From Paenibacillus illinoisensis NBRC 15959 (GTDB lineage: Bacteria; Bacillota; Bacilli; Paenibacillales; Paenibacillaceae), in contig NZ_BIME01000001.1 of NCBI RefSeq assembly GCF_004000925.1, positions 496,001 to 560,000 of the forward strand: a stretch of 64,000 bases of DNA, in the 5' to 3' direction. Below are positions 51,448 through 61,398 of this stretch, piece after piece. Under the pieces are notes generated by a model. The model did no database searches, was not told the origin of the DNA, and was given only the letters and a program-made list of their open reading frames with translations. The position numbers and the translations under genes are program-made. Positions within the stretch are counted from its first letter, which is position 1. The number at the start of each line of letters is the position of its first letter.

Positions 51448-51951
51448 TCACTCTGCAGGAGCGGTGAATGAACGTTTACCGAACTCAGCGTCAAGCATGT
51501 AGAAGGCATTGCTGTCTTTTTCAATACGGCGCAGCTTCTGAATGATGCTGTCAAACAACGCTTCTTCCTCTACCTGCTCATCAATGAACCATTTCAGGAA
51601 ATACATTGTGGCATGCTCGCGTTCATTCAAGGCAAGGTCAGCCAGGTTGTAGAATTTTTTCGTGTTTTGCTGTTCATGTGCATATCCGTGCTCGAACACA
51701 TCCAGCATGGAAGTATACTCATTTTTTGGTTCCGGCAAAGCCTCCAGTGTCGCGCGTTGTCCGCGATCATTCAGGAACTTGTATATTTTCATGCCATGGA
51801 ATCGCTCTTCTTCAGCCTGTACAATGAAGAAATTCGCGAAGCCGTCCAGACTTTCACTGGAACAGTATGCTGCCATCGCGAGGTATACATGGGCAGAATA
51901 AAATTCAAAGTTCATCTGTTGGTTCAATGCTTGTGTTAGCTCTTTACTCAT
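51448..51951 (-). CDS. ftnA: Ferritin (bacterial non-haem type)
   Basis: About 167 aa. Four-helix bundle with ferroxidase ligands visible as Glu in LNQQMNFEFYSAHVYLAMA, the Glu/His pair in VQAEEERFHGMKIY and the later ALNEREHATMYFLKWFIDEQVEEE. It oxidises and stores iron in 24-mers. The ATG follows GAGGTG by eight bases; a GTG three codons upstream is within that site. It is monocistronic. Confidence 0.93.
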   Translation of the reverse strand: MSKELTQALNQQMNFEFYSAHVYLAMAAYCSSESLDGFANFFIVQAEEERFHGMKIYKFLNDRGQRATLEALPEPKNEYTSMLDVFEHGYAHEQQNTKKFYNLADLALNEREHATMYFLKWFIDEQVEEEALFDSIIQKLRRIEKDSNAFYMLDAEFGKRSFTAPAE

Positions 51952-52094
51952 GTTCGACACACCTCATGCTTTCTCTAGGAATGGTCCTATTCTATCATAA
52001 TGAACGTTCGACTGACATGGATTATCTACCTAATCGGCCAATGAACGAATTTATGTTCTTCATATGAGATGTGCAACGAATCAGAATAAAAGAA

Positions 52095-52117
52095 AGCTCT
52101 GCCGGAATGGCAGAGCT
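52095..52117 (-). terminator. Terminator of YjcZ-like gene
   Basis: AGCTCTGCC-ggaat-GGCAGAGCT stem with a T-rich tail on the minus strand. Confidence 0.8.
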
Positions 52118-52142
52118 CTCTTCATTCATTTGGAGAAATGAA

Positions 52143-52262
52143 TTATACCAAGAACGCTTTGGAGATGATAACCAACAGGATGAACAGAACCAGAATGGCA
52201 CCTACAGAAGTGAAACCTCCGTATCCGTAGCCTCTTGTTTCTCCACCTAATACTTCGCTCAT
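52143..52262 (-). CDS. YjcZ family sporulation-type protein, 39 aa
   Basis: Read directly: GAGGAGG eight bases before ATG and 39 codons to TAA. The product begins MSEVLGGETRGYGYGGFTS, then a single membrane helix (AILVLFILLVIISKAFLV). The GYGYGG tag followed by a hydrophobic VLFILLVII segment is the YjcZ pattern of tiny proteins made in sporulating Bacillus. Role is unknown; it is probably membrane- or spore-associated. Confidence 0.85.
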   Translation of the reverse strand: MSEVLGGETRGYGYGGFTSVGAILVLFILLVIISKAFLV

Positions 52263-52355
52263 TGACCGTACCTCCTCTGCAACAGGTATGGGATATCTTA
52301 TGCAGGAAGAGCGGGTTTGACCGGGCGAATGCCCTATTATTTAAAATTGCACTTC

Positions 52356-52613
52356 TTAATAACGGGGAGATTCCACCCGCATGATATCGAGAAAAGGTAC
52401 TTTTGCCATGAACTCCTCTTCAGTGTGTTCAACATGTACCAGCCGAGTACGGGAATCCAGCTTAACAATAACCCCTTGCACCTGCTCTTCTTTCCCCCAT
52501 ACCGTCAACAGCACTTCCGAACGCTCATGATACGCTTCAACCAATTGATTCCCCAGCTCTTCCAGCTCAAATTCATCCCGTGTAGGTCTTTTTGCAACTT
52601 TTGCTTTTGCCAA
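52356..52613 (-). CDS. YolD-like family protein
   Basis: About 85 aa. The sequence FELEELGNQLVEAYHERSEVLLTVW and the C-terminal FMAKVPFLDIMRVE match the YolD-like fold (small beta barrel); some relatives are encoded with Y-family DNA polymerases, but none is adjacent here. The longest frame starts at 52682 without a ribosome-binding site. A TTG at 52613 is eight bases after GAGGAGG and is preferred. Confidence 0.8.
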   Translation of the reverse strand: MAKAKVAKRPTRDEFELEELGNQLVEAYHERSEVLLTVWGKEEQVQGVIVKLDSRTRLVHVEHTEEEFMAKVPFLDIMRVESPRY

Positions 52614-52769
52614 TGTGGAGGCCTCCTCTACAGCTAATCCGACGTCCCGATTCCACGGGTTGTTTGCCGAGGGCATATTCAATTAGTATACCATTCATTT
52701 GCGTTCGTGTAATGTCATGGAAGTCATTTGGAGCAAATTTCCCAATTCATCACTGTAAGTTGATTGACG

Positions 52770-54461
52770 TTATTCATCGCGGTATTCGATAACAATCGTG
52801 TACTCGTTCGACCGGGCTTCACCGCTTCTTCTCTGTCCATTGAGTTCATACGTATACAGGGCAGTCAGGAAACCATTCAGCGTTCCCGTCTCCTCTGGCG
52901 ATAGCTGCGCTACATAAGAGATGTTTTTCTCCGCACCCGGGGCCAGTTCTCCCAGATGCAGATATCTTGGCGAAGAGTATTCGGGTATGTTCCATTGAAC
53001 TTGACCTTCCGCTTGACCACGCCATTTGGCTCCCGGTGGAAGAACGCCTGTCAATTGTACACGAGCAGACAGAGAGCCTGTATTCTCGACGCGGACCTGA
53101 AAAATAACGGATCCTCCCTGCTCGACTAAATTGGGGTTTACTTCAACGTGGACCTTAATCATTGGGCTCTTCAGGTAGACTGTTACTTCGTTGGAAGCGG
53201 CCATGCGCTGCACCGTACGTGAATCAGGCAATCGATACGTATACAAGAGACGCGCCTGGTTCACCAGCTCGAATGATTCAGGCATCGCAGTCCCGTGTTC
53301 AATAATTTTGGCTTCAAATTGAATGTTAATGACAGACCGTGCTGTCAATGTTCCCAGGCTAACGCCTTTGACCGGATTGGCCCCGGGCCGCTTGACTCCA
53401 TTCCAGCTAAGACTCCCCTCCAGAAAAGTCATGCCGGCTGGCAATGAATCTGACACCTTGGCATCCACCGCATAATTGCTTTCATTCGCTATAGTAATGT
53501 CATATCGTATGGTGTCATCGACTGAGGCAACTACAGGATGTACCCTCTTTTGAATCGAAATAAAAGGCTGGATGACTTCAAGTGTGACTTCGTTGGAATA
53601 AACGATCTCCTGCTTGCCCGCAGTAGTATACTCCAGCACCGCCTGAGTTGGAATGCTCTCAGCATCTCTTACCGAAACAACCTGTACCCGATATTGAATG
53701 GTAACCGTACTTCCGGGCTCAATGTCACCGATCTCTATTCCAGAATCGGGGGTCATCTGGGGGGCGAACATTCCATTGATTACAACACTTGCGGGAATAA
53801 ACACAAGACCAGAAGCCAAAGCGATAGTCACCTTGGCACCTGTAGCTGTCAGAAAACCCGGATTGCTCACAACGACACTGTACAAAACAATATCCCCTGA
53901 AAAGGTCGGGATATGGTCCGACTGAAGGGCCACCTCCAGACGGGATGAAGCCAGAGTGACCTCAACCGTATTTGAAATTTCTCGCCCTGTAACCGTCCTG
54001 CCTTCCGGTGTTAGAAATTCATAGTTTACCTGCGCCTGATTCAACAGCTTCAGTGACGAAGGCAAACGCACAATGGCAACTTGAAAGTGGTAGCGCACTG
54101 TAGCTCCCGGTGCCACCTCCGCAGGAGGCAGCCCATGTTCGGGTGATGCCCCCGGTAACGGAATACCATCGCGAAGTACACTGTTCGGAAGGAGTGACGT
54201 ATCTTCCGATAGCGGGTCGACTACATAAAAGATGGCTGTTCGATTCCCCGTATTCCTGACCTCAATCTGATAAGTTAGTGACTGCCCTAGTGCAGCTACA
54301 GTCACATTGCAGCCCTTTCTCACTTCCAGTTTGGGTCCAACCCATGGTGTAACTACGGTGTTGGAATAAGCCACCTGTTCCAGTTCAGTCGTACCCGAGC
54401 TGAATCGAACCAGTGACTGATTCTGTAGCCAGTGGGACAACGGACCGGAGGATTGGCTCAT
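52770..54461 (-). CDS. DUF11 repeat protein, downstream ORF
   Basis: A 563-aa ORF with four DUF11 (conserved repeat) units beginning near KLEVRKGCNVTVAALGQSLTY, LEVALQSDHIPTFSGDIVLY, ISIQKRVHPVVASVDDTIRY and IKVHVEVNPNLVEQGGSVIF. Its first 45 residues (WLQNQSLVRFSSG, YSNTVVTP) are exactly the second half of the repeat that is cut off at the end of the larger upstream ORF. The ATG overlaps that ORF's stop (ATGA). There is no signal peptide or sorting motif. The two ORFs therefore look like one ancestral polypeptide, now split or joined by frameshift. Confidence 0.85.
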   Translation of the reverse strand: MSQSSGPLSHWLQNQSLVRFSSGTTELEQVAYSNTVVTPWVGPKLEVRKGCNVTVAALGQSLTYQIEVRNTGNRTAIFYVVDPLSEDTSLLPNSVLRDGIPLPGASPEHGLPPAEVAPGATVRYHFQVAIVRLPSSLKLLNQAQVNYEFLTPEGRTVTGREISNTVEVTLASSRLEVALQSDHIPTFSGDIVLYSVVVSNPGFLTATGAKVTIALASGLVFIPASVVINGMFAPQMTPDSGIEIGDIEPGSTVTIQYRVQVVSVRDAESIPTQAVLEYTTAGKQEIVYSNEVTLEVIQPFISIQKRVHPVVASVDDTIRYDITIANESNYAVDAKVSDSLPAGMTFLEGSLSWNGVKRPGANPVKGVSLGTLTARSVINIQFEAKIIEHGTAMPESFELVNQARLLYTYRLPDSRTVQRMAASNEVTVYLKSPMIKVHVEVNPNLVEQGGSVIFQVRVENTGSLSARVQLTGVLPPGAKWRGQAEGQVQWNIPEYSSPRYLHLGELAPGAEKNISYVAQLSPEETGTLNGFLTALYTYELNGQRRSGEARSNEYTIVIEYRDE

Positions 54462-57400
54462 ATCACCACGACCTCTACTCTGAATGTAACGGTAACCGAA
54501 GCACCAGCAGCAATCGATCCGAGCGTGATTCCTGTATTTGGATTACCGGTTGGCCGCGGCACTCCATCCACCGTTACACTTCCGGGTACAAACACCGTTC
54601 CTACAGGTACTGGGTCCACCATGACCACATTATTGACCACTTCAATGCCGGCATTCGTAACAACAACCGTGTAAGTAATTACATCACCGACAACAGCATC
54701 AATGGCGTTTGTGCTTTTGACAACAGTCACGTTAGGTGCAGATACTGGAATCACAAGGACGTTGGAAGACACCGTACCCGTCAACTGACGACCATCCGGC
54801 GGACTAAAGGTATAATCGGCCACGGCCTGGTTGACCAGCTGCTGATTCTGCGGTAATGTGTCCACGGTAACTTGCAGGGTGACGGTCACATTAACAGATC
54901 CACCTGGTGGTATGGTACCTACCACGATTCCGGCTTCCGGATTGGCACCTGGCTGTGGAACACCATCAATCAAGACACTGTTCGGAAGAAGCACAGCTCC
55001 ATCCGGAATATTATCCGTCAATGTCAGATTTGCAGCAAGATTTCCGCTATTATTGATGGAGAACGAATAAACGATGGTGTCTCCGATCGTCGCATTGGAT
55101 GTGTTTGCTGTCTTGGTCACGGCAATGATTGGTTGATAGATCGGTGTGATTACCGTATTCGAGTAAGAAGCACCCGAGAAGACACCCGATGTGAAGCTTA
55201 CGGATGATTGACTGCTCACAACGGGTGGAGTAGGAAGCGAATTGACACGGACGGCATAGGATACTGCTACTGAGGCGCCGGGTGCAATTGTGCCGAGAGC
55301 AATTCCCAGGGCAGGATTAGCCGAGGCACGCGGCACACCGTCCACCAGAACGCTTCCGGAGACAAATGTTGTGGCAGGATCGATCGGATCACTCAGCACC
55401 ACATTGTTAATTGGATCTATTCCGTTGTTGGTTACAACCATTTCGTATACGATCGTATCACCGACCACCGCATCTACCGCAGCTGTTGTCTTCGTTACAC
55501 TTACATCCGGAGCAGACACCTGGATGTTGAGTGAATTGGAGGTTAGACTGCCACCCAGCGTTCTTCCGTCTGGCAGTGTATACGTAAAGGTTGCGGAAGC
55601 CTGATTCGTTATGGACTGGCTCAAAGGAAGGGTGACAATGACGACCGAGAACATGACCATGGTCGTTGTGGAAACGACGCCCAGCGGAATACCCGAAGCG
55701 GGGTCGGCCCCCGGTGCTGATGCCCCATTGATTATAACGCTATTCGGTACAAGCTCAGTCCCGGCTGGGATCGTATCGGTCAACGTAACGGATGCCCCGT
55801 AGTTCCCTGCATTGGAGATGGCGATGCTGTACACAACGGTATCCCCTACCGTGGCTATTGTCTGATCCCCCGTCTTGACGGCCGTCAGGATCGGCTGATA
55901 CACCGGCGTTGTAACCGTATTGGAAAACGTTGTGGCTGAGAACACGCCTGATGTGAAGCTGACCGTGGACTGATTGTTCAAAACTGCACTTGCCGGGAGA
56001 GAAGTAACCCGCACACTAAATACAACGGTCACGGTTGCACCAGGCGCGATGGAACCGATGGTTATTCCGGTGGAAGGGTTGGCACCCGGGCGGAGCACAC
56101 CATCTACAAATACGCCGGTTGGCGCTAGAACGGTGCTTGCCGGTAATGCATCCGTGAAGACTACATTGTTCACCGTCGCAATTCCGTTATTCGTTACAGC
56201 GACGCTGTACGTCACTATATCACCGACAGATACCGCCGTTGACGTCGTTGATTTCACCACATCGACGTCTGGAGCTGAAACCGAAATGGTTAGTACGTTG
56301 GACAGCACCGAACCTGTAATGGTCCGTCCGTCAGGCAAGGTGAAGGAAAGAGCCACCGAAGCCTGATTCACCAGCTGCTGTGGAGATGGTAAGGTATCCA
56401 CGACTACAGAAAAAGTAATGGTTGTTGTTGCACCAGCAGCGACAGTCCCTGCCGAAATGCCTGTGGCTGGATTCGCGGCAGGCAGCGGCTGACCATTCAC
56501 AATGACACTGTTCGGAACGAGAATGGTTCCCGCAGGGATATTGTCCGTCAAGTTAATTTGGGCACCATAGTTGCCCGTATTGGAAACGGTGACCGTGTAG
56601 CTAACCGTATCGCCGACCGTAGCGTTTTGTGTACTTGCTGTCTTTTGTACTGAAAGAATCGGCTGAAATACCGACGTGACCACCGTATTGGAAAATGTCG
56701 TGCTTGAGAATGCCCCTGAAGTAAAACTCACTGTGGAGCGATTGCTCAACTGCCCGCTTGGGGGAATCGAGTCGACACGGATACTGAAAGTAATGGTTGC
56801 GGAGGCTCCTGGAGCAAGTGTACCCAGCGATATCCCCCCTGCCGGATTGGCTGCGGGTTGCGCCACCCCGTTCACCGTCACACTGCCTGTGACAAAGGAT
56901 GCGCCTGCAGGAATCGGATCCGACAATTGGATATTGTTTACGGGGGCTATACCGCTGTTCGTTACCAGAATGGAGTAAATAACGGTGTCGCCTAAAGCAG
57001 CCGCAGTCGAAGTTGTACTTTTAACGACAGCTACGTTTGGAGATGAAACCGGAAACGTCAGCGTATTCGAGGTAGCTGTTCCTGTTAAGGTTCGTCCGTC
57101 AGGAGGTGTAAAGGTAAAGGAAGATGTCGCAAAGTTGCTGAGCTGCTGCGGAGACGGAAGTGTATCCACGACCACAGCAAACGTAACAACTGCGGTTGCT
57201 CCAGCTGCTACAACGCCTACCGGGATGCCTGTTCCAGGCGTCGCTCCAGGCTGCGGCACACCAGATACCACAACACTGTTGGCTACAAAAGAAGTTGCAG
57301 CAGGAATGGTATCTGTGACGGTAACATTAGCCTGCAAATTGCCTGTGTTGCTGACAGTCACCGTGTATACGACCGTATCACCTACAGTTGCATTAACTGT

Positions 57401-60400
57401 ATTGGCCGTTTTGACAAGTGCAATCTGCGGTTGAATGACCGGAGTCTCTGTTGTATTGGACGATGATGACCCCGAGAATGAACCGGATGTGAAGCTGACC
57501 GTCGACTGATTGTTAATCTGCGAAGGGATCGGCATGGTAATCGTCACCTCAAAAGTTACGGTAACCTCAGCTCCTGGAGCCAAAGTACCGATTGGAATGC
57601 CGGCGGTCGGATTGGAGAGCGGGAATGAAGTCCCGTTCACAATGACGCTTCCGGGTACAAATGGGGTATTCGGAGGAAGAGGGTTGACATATACCACATT
57701 GTTAACGGCTACGGTTCCATTGTTGCGAATAACAGATGTGTACCTGATGACATCCCCGACTACGCCGTACTCTACATTGTCACTGTTAACAATCGTTACA
57801 TTGGGAAGAGAGACAGGAATCGTGATGGTGTTGGATGACGAGAATCCGGCAATTGTCCTTCCACTTGGAAGTGTGTAGGAGAACGAAGCGACCGCCTGGT
57901 TAGTCAACTGTCTTGAATCAGGCAAACTTGTGACCGTTGCGACAAAAGTAACGGTTGTACTTGAGTTCGCTGCAATGGATCCCAAACTAATACCTGTTGC
58001 CGGACTTACACCTGGTGTAGGTACACCATTAATGATGACACTGTTCGTACTGAAAACAGCTCCCGCAGGAATCGGATCCGTCAAGGTAACCGAAGCCGCG
58101 ATATTACCTGTGTTGTTAATCTGAATGCTGTAATTAAAGGTATCTCCTACCGTCAGATTGGTTGTACTTGCTGATTTCACCACTTGAATGACGGGCTGAA
58201 ATACAGGTGTACTAACCGTGATCGATGTAGAAACCCCATTAAAACTGCCCGACGTAAAAGCTGCACCTGCACGGTTGGTAACCGAACCTGTAGATGGAAC
58301 AGAAGTCACTCTAGCCTGGTAGGTAACAGTGACGCTGCTTGAGCTGTTCAAGGTACCAACAGCAATGCCCGAAACGGGGCTTGCACTTCCCGCAGCTGTT
58401 CCATTAATGGTGACACTGCCTGGTACAAATTCTGAGCCGGACGGTGTATCCGAAATCACGAGATTTTGGACTGCACTTATGCCTGCATTGGTTGCAATGA
58501 CCGTATAGGTGAGGATGTCGCCTACTGTCGCATCAGGTATATTCACGGTTTTGCTAATGGAAATATTCGGCGCTGATGCAGATATGCGAACGATATTGGA
58601 CTGGCTGCTGCCTGAGAGATTCCGCCCACTGGGTAGTTGGTACGTATAGGTTGCAGTACCCTGATTCTCCAGTGTGGGCGGAGATGGAAGTGTATTGAGA
58701 GTAGCGCGAAACACCACCGTTGCCGTGGCTCCAGGCGAAAGACTGCCCAGCGTTATTCCGGTTAATGGGCTGGTTCCCGGACGCGCAGTACCATTCACCG
58801 TTACCGAATTCGGAACAAACGTCAGTCCTGTCGGGATGGTATCGGTTACCGTAACTTGGGCTGCTATGTTTCCGCTGTTTGTCACCACCAGTGTATAAGC
58901 AAGCTGATCCCCCAGTGTTGCATTCGTTTGACTCGCCGACTTGTTGATGGCGATGATCGGCTGGTACACAGGGGTTGTAATCGAATTGGAGTTGGAAATG
59001 CCCGTAAATGCACCTGAACTATAGGACACAGAAGCCCGATTAAGCAGCGAACCTGATGCAGGCAAGGCTTGAACCGTAAGCTGAAACGTCACCGTCGCGG
59101 AACTCCCTGCAGTCAGTGTTCCAATGGAGATACCACTATTCGGGTTAGCCGATGCTACTGCCCCTCCCCTTACAGTCACACTCCCGGGAACAAATGATGT
59201 TCCGGCAGGAAGAGAATCCGTAAGAATCACATTGTTAATCGGCTGAATACCGCCGTTCGTGGTCACCACGGTATAGGTGAATGTCTCCCCTACGGCTACA
59301 TCGCTGACCGAAGCCGATTTAACCGCGGTTACATTGGGCAATGTCACCGGAATCGTCAAGGTGTTTGATGCTATTGTTCCTGTTATGGTCCGTCCGTCAG
59401 GCGAGTTGAACGAATATGAAGCGGTAGCCTGATCCACAAGGGTTGGCGGTGTAGGCAAGCTTGTGACAAGCACTTGAAAGGTGACAGTATTCGCGCTGCC
59501 TGCAGCAAGGCTGCCCAAATTCACACCAGTCGCCGGATTGGCACCTGCAATAACATTTCCGTTCAGGCGGAAGCTGCCTGCTACATACGAACTGCCACTT
59601 GGGATGTTATCTGTCAATGTGACGTTCGCCGCAACATTCCCTCCGTTATTTACCTGAAGCGTGTACGTTACCGTGTCACCCACCGTAGCATTGGTAGTAC
59701 TCCCCGACTTCACAATGGACAGGTTCGGTGAATATACAGGAAGTGTGGAGTTGTTGGAGGGAATTACTCCTGTTATGGTCGGACCTCCTGCCACACTCTG
59801 AAACGTAAAAGCCGCATTGGCCGAATTCACAAGCTGCAGAATGCTTGCATCCTGTCCGATAAGCGCCCGGTAGGTTACAACAATACTGCTGGACAGGTTT
59901 AATGAACCCAGCGGAACGCCTGCGGTTATATCCAGTGTTGGACGAGATACACCTGCAACTGTGACGCTCCCTGGAATAAAAGTAAGTCCTGCAGGCAATG
60001 AGTCCGATAGCACCACACTGGCGGCACTGGCCGTACCTGCATTGGCAACGGTAACCGTATAGAGAATGCTATCCCCTGCTACCGCACCGGTGGCCGTTGA
60101 TCCCTTCGATACGGTAATTCTTGGTGCGTTAATATCGACCTGAATGGCATTGCCGTTGACGATGTATGCATCTCCCGATGTTGTTAATGTCAACACGGCT
60201 GAAGATTGATTGTTAATCAGTCTGGCTGACACATCCACATTGGTTATGTCCCAGCCTTGTCGTCCGCCAGAAATGTTGGAGCCTGGTGCACCGTTGATCT
60301 GGTTCCGGGTTCCGAAGGTTCCTGTCGTGTTAAGTGCTCCGGTGTCTCCGTTGATTTGGGAAGCGAAAAAGTTGGCAGCCAGGTTGTTTGGTCCCGACAA

Positions 60401-61159
60401 GGCAACCGAAGTCGCCGACGTTGGTCCAAATAACGCCTGGTCTCCGGTCCGGTTTGCATCACCCTCCTGCGCACTGAACAGCGCTCTTCCCCCGAGCGTA
60501 CCAGAGATCGGAGTCGCAAATCCTGTCAGTGTGGTAACTACCGGTGCGGAAGTCGATTGGACAAGCACGCCACCAGCCCGGAGTGACATGTTACGAAAAG
60601 GCAGGGCCGGATTTTGATAAATGACGCCTAGTGTCCAGCCTGCATGGTTGGCCGTGGCATCATTGTTAATAACGATCGTTCCTACGACTGCTCCGGTGAT
60701 ATATGTACCGGCTCCTCCACTTTGGACAAGCGACGTAACATTCGCAGAACGTACATAACCTGAGGCGCCGTTCCCCAGATCGAATTGATTGTATGTTGCC
60801 GGGTCAGGAGTAACGCTGGATGTCCCTGCAGGGGTGATAAACGTGACCGGATTGTTGATGGCTGCGCTCAGGTTCACATTACCATTTATATAGCTTCCGC
60901 CCCAGATCAACTCTGCGTATAGAACAGTACTCCCTGCAGGAAGGACGAGTATTGCAGCTGAGCTGTTACTCTGATACAAGCTTGTTGTACCTGCTGGATA
61001 TGTCCCATAAGTCAAAGCCGTATTGGTCGTTGTGAATGCCCCAATACTGTCCTGTGTTCCTGGTACCCCTGCCGTTTCAGAACGACTCAAACCAAGTGTA
61101 TTGCCTGTAAACGTAATTGCTCCCGTAGCGTTGACGGTTGAACGAACGACAAGAGGAAT
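54458..61159 (-). CDS. Giant DUF11 repeat protein
   Basis: About 2230 aa. Residues 1 to about 340 form an N-terminal module (GAITFTGNTLGLSRSE, AELIWGGSYINGNVNLS, ALPFRNMSLRAGG, NFFASQINGDTGALNTTGTF, QGWDITNVDVS) common to long DUF11 proteins of Bacillota. Fifteen repeats of about 127 aa follow, each starting [VI]-x-K-[ST]-x-N12-VGD-x-x-x-Y-[ST] and alternating two types (TNxGN and TNxGI). There is no signal peptide or anchor. Start: TTG and ATG at 61180/61177 lack a ribosome-binding site, whereas AAGGAGGTGATC lies inside that extension and points to ATT at 61159. The ORF ends mid-repeat. Confidence 0.88.
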   Translation of the reverse strand: MPLVVRSTVNATGAITFTGNTLGLSRSETAGVPGTQDSIGAFTTTNTALTYGTYPAGTTSLYQSNSSAAILVLPAGSTVLYAELIWGGSYINGNVNLSAAINNPVTFITPAGTSSVTPDPATYNQFDLGNGASGYVRSANVTSLVQSGGAGTYITGAVVGTIVINNDATANHAGWTLGVIYQNPALPFRNMSLRAGGVLVQSTSAPVVTTLTGFATPISGTLGGRALFSAQEGDANRTGDQALFGPTSATSVALSGPNNLAANFFASQINGDTGALNTTGTFGTRNQINGAPGSNISGGRQGWDITNVDVSARLINNQSSAVLTLTTSGDAYIVNGNAIQVDINAPRITVSKGSTATGAVAGDSILYTVTVANAGTASAASVVLSDSLPAGLTFIPGSVTVAGVSRPTLDITAGVPLGSLNLSSSIVVTYRALIGQDASILQLVNSANAAFTFQSVAGGPTITGVIPSNNSTLPVYSPNLSIVKSGSTTNATVGDTVTYTLQVNNGGNVAANVTLTDNIPSGSSYVAGSFRLNGNVIAGANPATGVNLGSLAAGSANTVTFQVLVTSLPTPPTLVDQATASYSFNSPDGRTITGTIASNTLTIPVTLPNVTAVKSASVSDVAVGETFTYTVVTTNGGIQPINNVILTDSLPAGTSFVPGSVTVRGGAVASANPNSGISIGTLTAGSSATVTFQLTVQALPASGSLLNRASVSYSSGAFTGISNSNSITTPVYQPIIAINKSASQTNATLGDQLAYTLVVTNSGNIAAQVTVTDTIPTGLTFVPNSVTVNGTARPGTSPLTGITLGSLSPGATATVVFRATLNTLPSPPTLENQGTATYTYQLPSGRNLSGSSQSNIVRISASAPNISISKTVNIPDATVGDILTYTVIATNAGISAVQNLVISDTPSGSEFVPGSVTINGTAAGSASPVSGIAVGTLNSSSSVTVTYQARVTSVPSTGSVTNRAGAAFTSGSFNGVSTSITVSTPVFQPVIQVVKSASTTNLTVGDTFNYSIQINNTGNIAASVTLTDPIPAGAVFSTNSVIINGVPTPGVSPATGISLGSIAANSSTTVTFVATVTSLPDSRQLTNQAVASFSYTLPSGRTIAGFSSSNTITIPVSLPNVTIVNSDNVEYGVVGDVIRYTSVIRNNGTVAVNNVVYVNPLPPNTPFVPGSVIVNGTSFPLSNPTAGIPIGTLAPGAEVTVTFEVTITMPIPSQINNQSTVSFTSGSFSGSSSSNTTETPVIQPQIALVKTANTVNATVGDTVVYTVTVSNTGNLQANVTVTDTIPAATSFVANSVVVSGVPQPGATPGTGIPVGVVAAGATAVVTFAVVVDTLPSPQQLSNFATSSFTFTPPDGRTLTGTATSNTLTFPVSSPNVAVVKSTTSTAAALGDTVIYSILVTNSGIAPVNNIQLSDPIPAGASFVTGSVTVNGVAQPAANPAGGISLGTLAPGASATITFSIRVDSIPPSGQLSNRSTVSFTSGAFSSTTFSNTVVTSVFQPILSVQKTASTQNATVGDTVSYTVTVSNTGNYGAQINLTDNIPAGTILVPNSVIVNGQPLPAANPATGISAGTVAAGATTTITFSVVVDTLPSPQQLVNQASVALSFTLPDGRTITGSVLSNVLTISVSAPDVDVVKSTTSTAVSVGDIVTYSVAVTNNGIATVNNVVFTDALPASTVLAPTGVFVDGVLRPGANPSTGITIGSIAPGATVTVVFSVRVTSLPASAVLNNQSTVSFTSGVFSATTFSNTVTTPVYQPILTAVKTGDQTIATVGDTVVYSIAISNAGNYGASVTLTDTIPAGTELVPNSVIINGASAPGADPASGIPLGVVSTTTMVMFSVVIVTLPLSQSITNQASATFTYTLPDGRTLGGSLTSNSLNIQVSAPDVSVTKTTAAVDAVVGDTIVYEMVVTNNGIDPINNVVLSDPIDPATTFVSGSVLVDGVPRASANPALGIALGTIAPGASVAVSYAVRVNSLPTPPVVSSQSSVSFTSGVFSGASYSNTVITPIYQPIIAVTKTANTSNATIGDTIVYSFSINNSGNLAANLTLTDNIPDGAVLLPNSVLIDGVPQPGANPEAGIVVGTIPPGGSVNVTVTLQVTVDTLPQNQQLVNQAVADYTFSPPDGRQLTGTVSSNVLVIPVSAPNVTVVKSTNAIDAVVGDVITYTVVVTNAGIEVVNNVVMVDPVPVGTVFVPGSVTVDGVPRPTGNPNTGITLGSIAAGASVTVTFRVEVVVI

Positions 61160-61215
61160 AGAGATCACCTCCTTCATCAAGGATTGTAATCATCGTATAA
61201 GACGGAGCCTTGTAT

Positions 61216-61244
61216 CAGTCTATGAGGTTCATTCCGAAATTTGT
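61216..61244 (-). promoter_or_regulatory. Possible sigma-K-type promoter of the giant DUF11 gene
   Basis: On the minus strand ACA, 17 bp, CATAGACTG approximates the mother-cell sigma-K pattern (AC, then CATAnnnTA). It lies about 57 bp before the ATT start. Weak consensus; speculative. Confidence 0.3.
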
Positions 61245-61315
61245 TTGTCCCTGTGAAAAGTTTCTGCTCGGGTTCTGCGTTTATGTCACTTTGTTTTTAC
61301 CCATTTAATTAACAT

Positions 61316-61343
61316 TTGCGTTTTGCACAATCTGTTTTATAAT
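61316..61343 (+). promoter_or_regulatory. Promoter of the first GGDEF gene
   Basis: TTGCGT (61316-61321), 16 bp, TATAAT (61338-61343). Confidence 0.6.
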
Positions 61344-61398
61344 CAACTAATACGAGAGTCATTCTGTCGTACCATTATGATGCAGTCAGCGGTGATAT

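Noticed and set aside
54458..61159. Regular periodicity that might suggest a CRISPR or satellite array.
   Set aside because: The period is about 380 bp (127 codons), diverged at DNA level and fully coding; it is protein-repeat duplication.
54432..61256. Many plus-strand ORFs (60-150 codons) opposite the giant DUF11 gene.
   Set aside because: They arise from the repetitive codon pattern of the minus-strand gene, mirror its period, and lack ribosome-binding sites.
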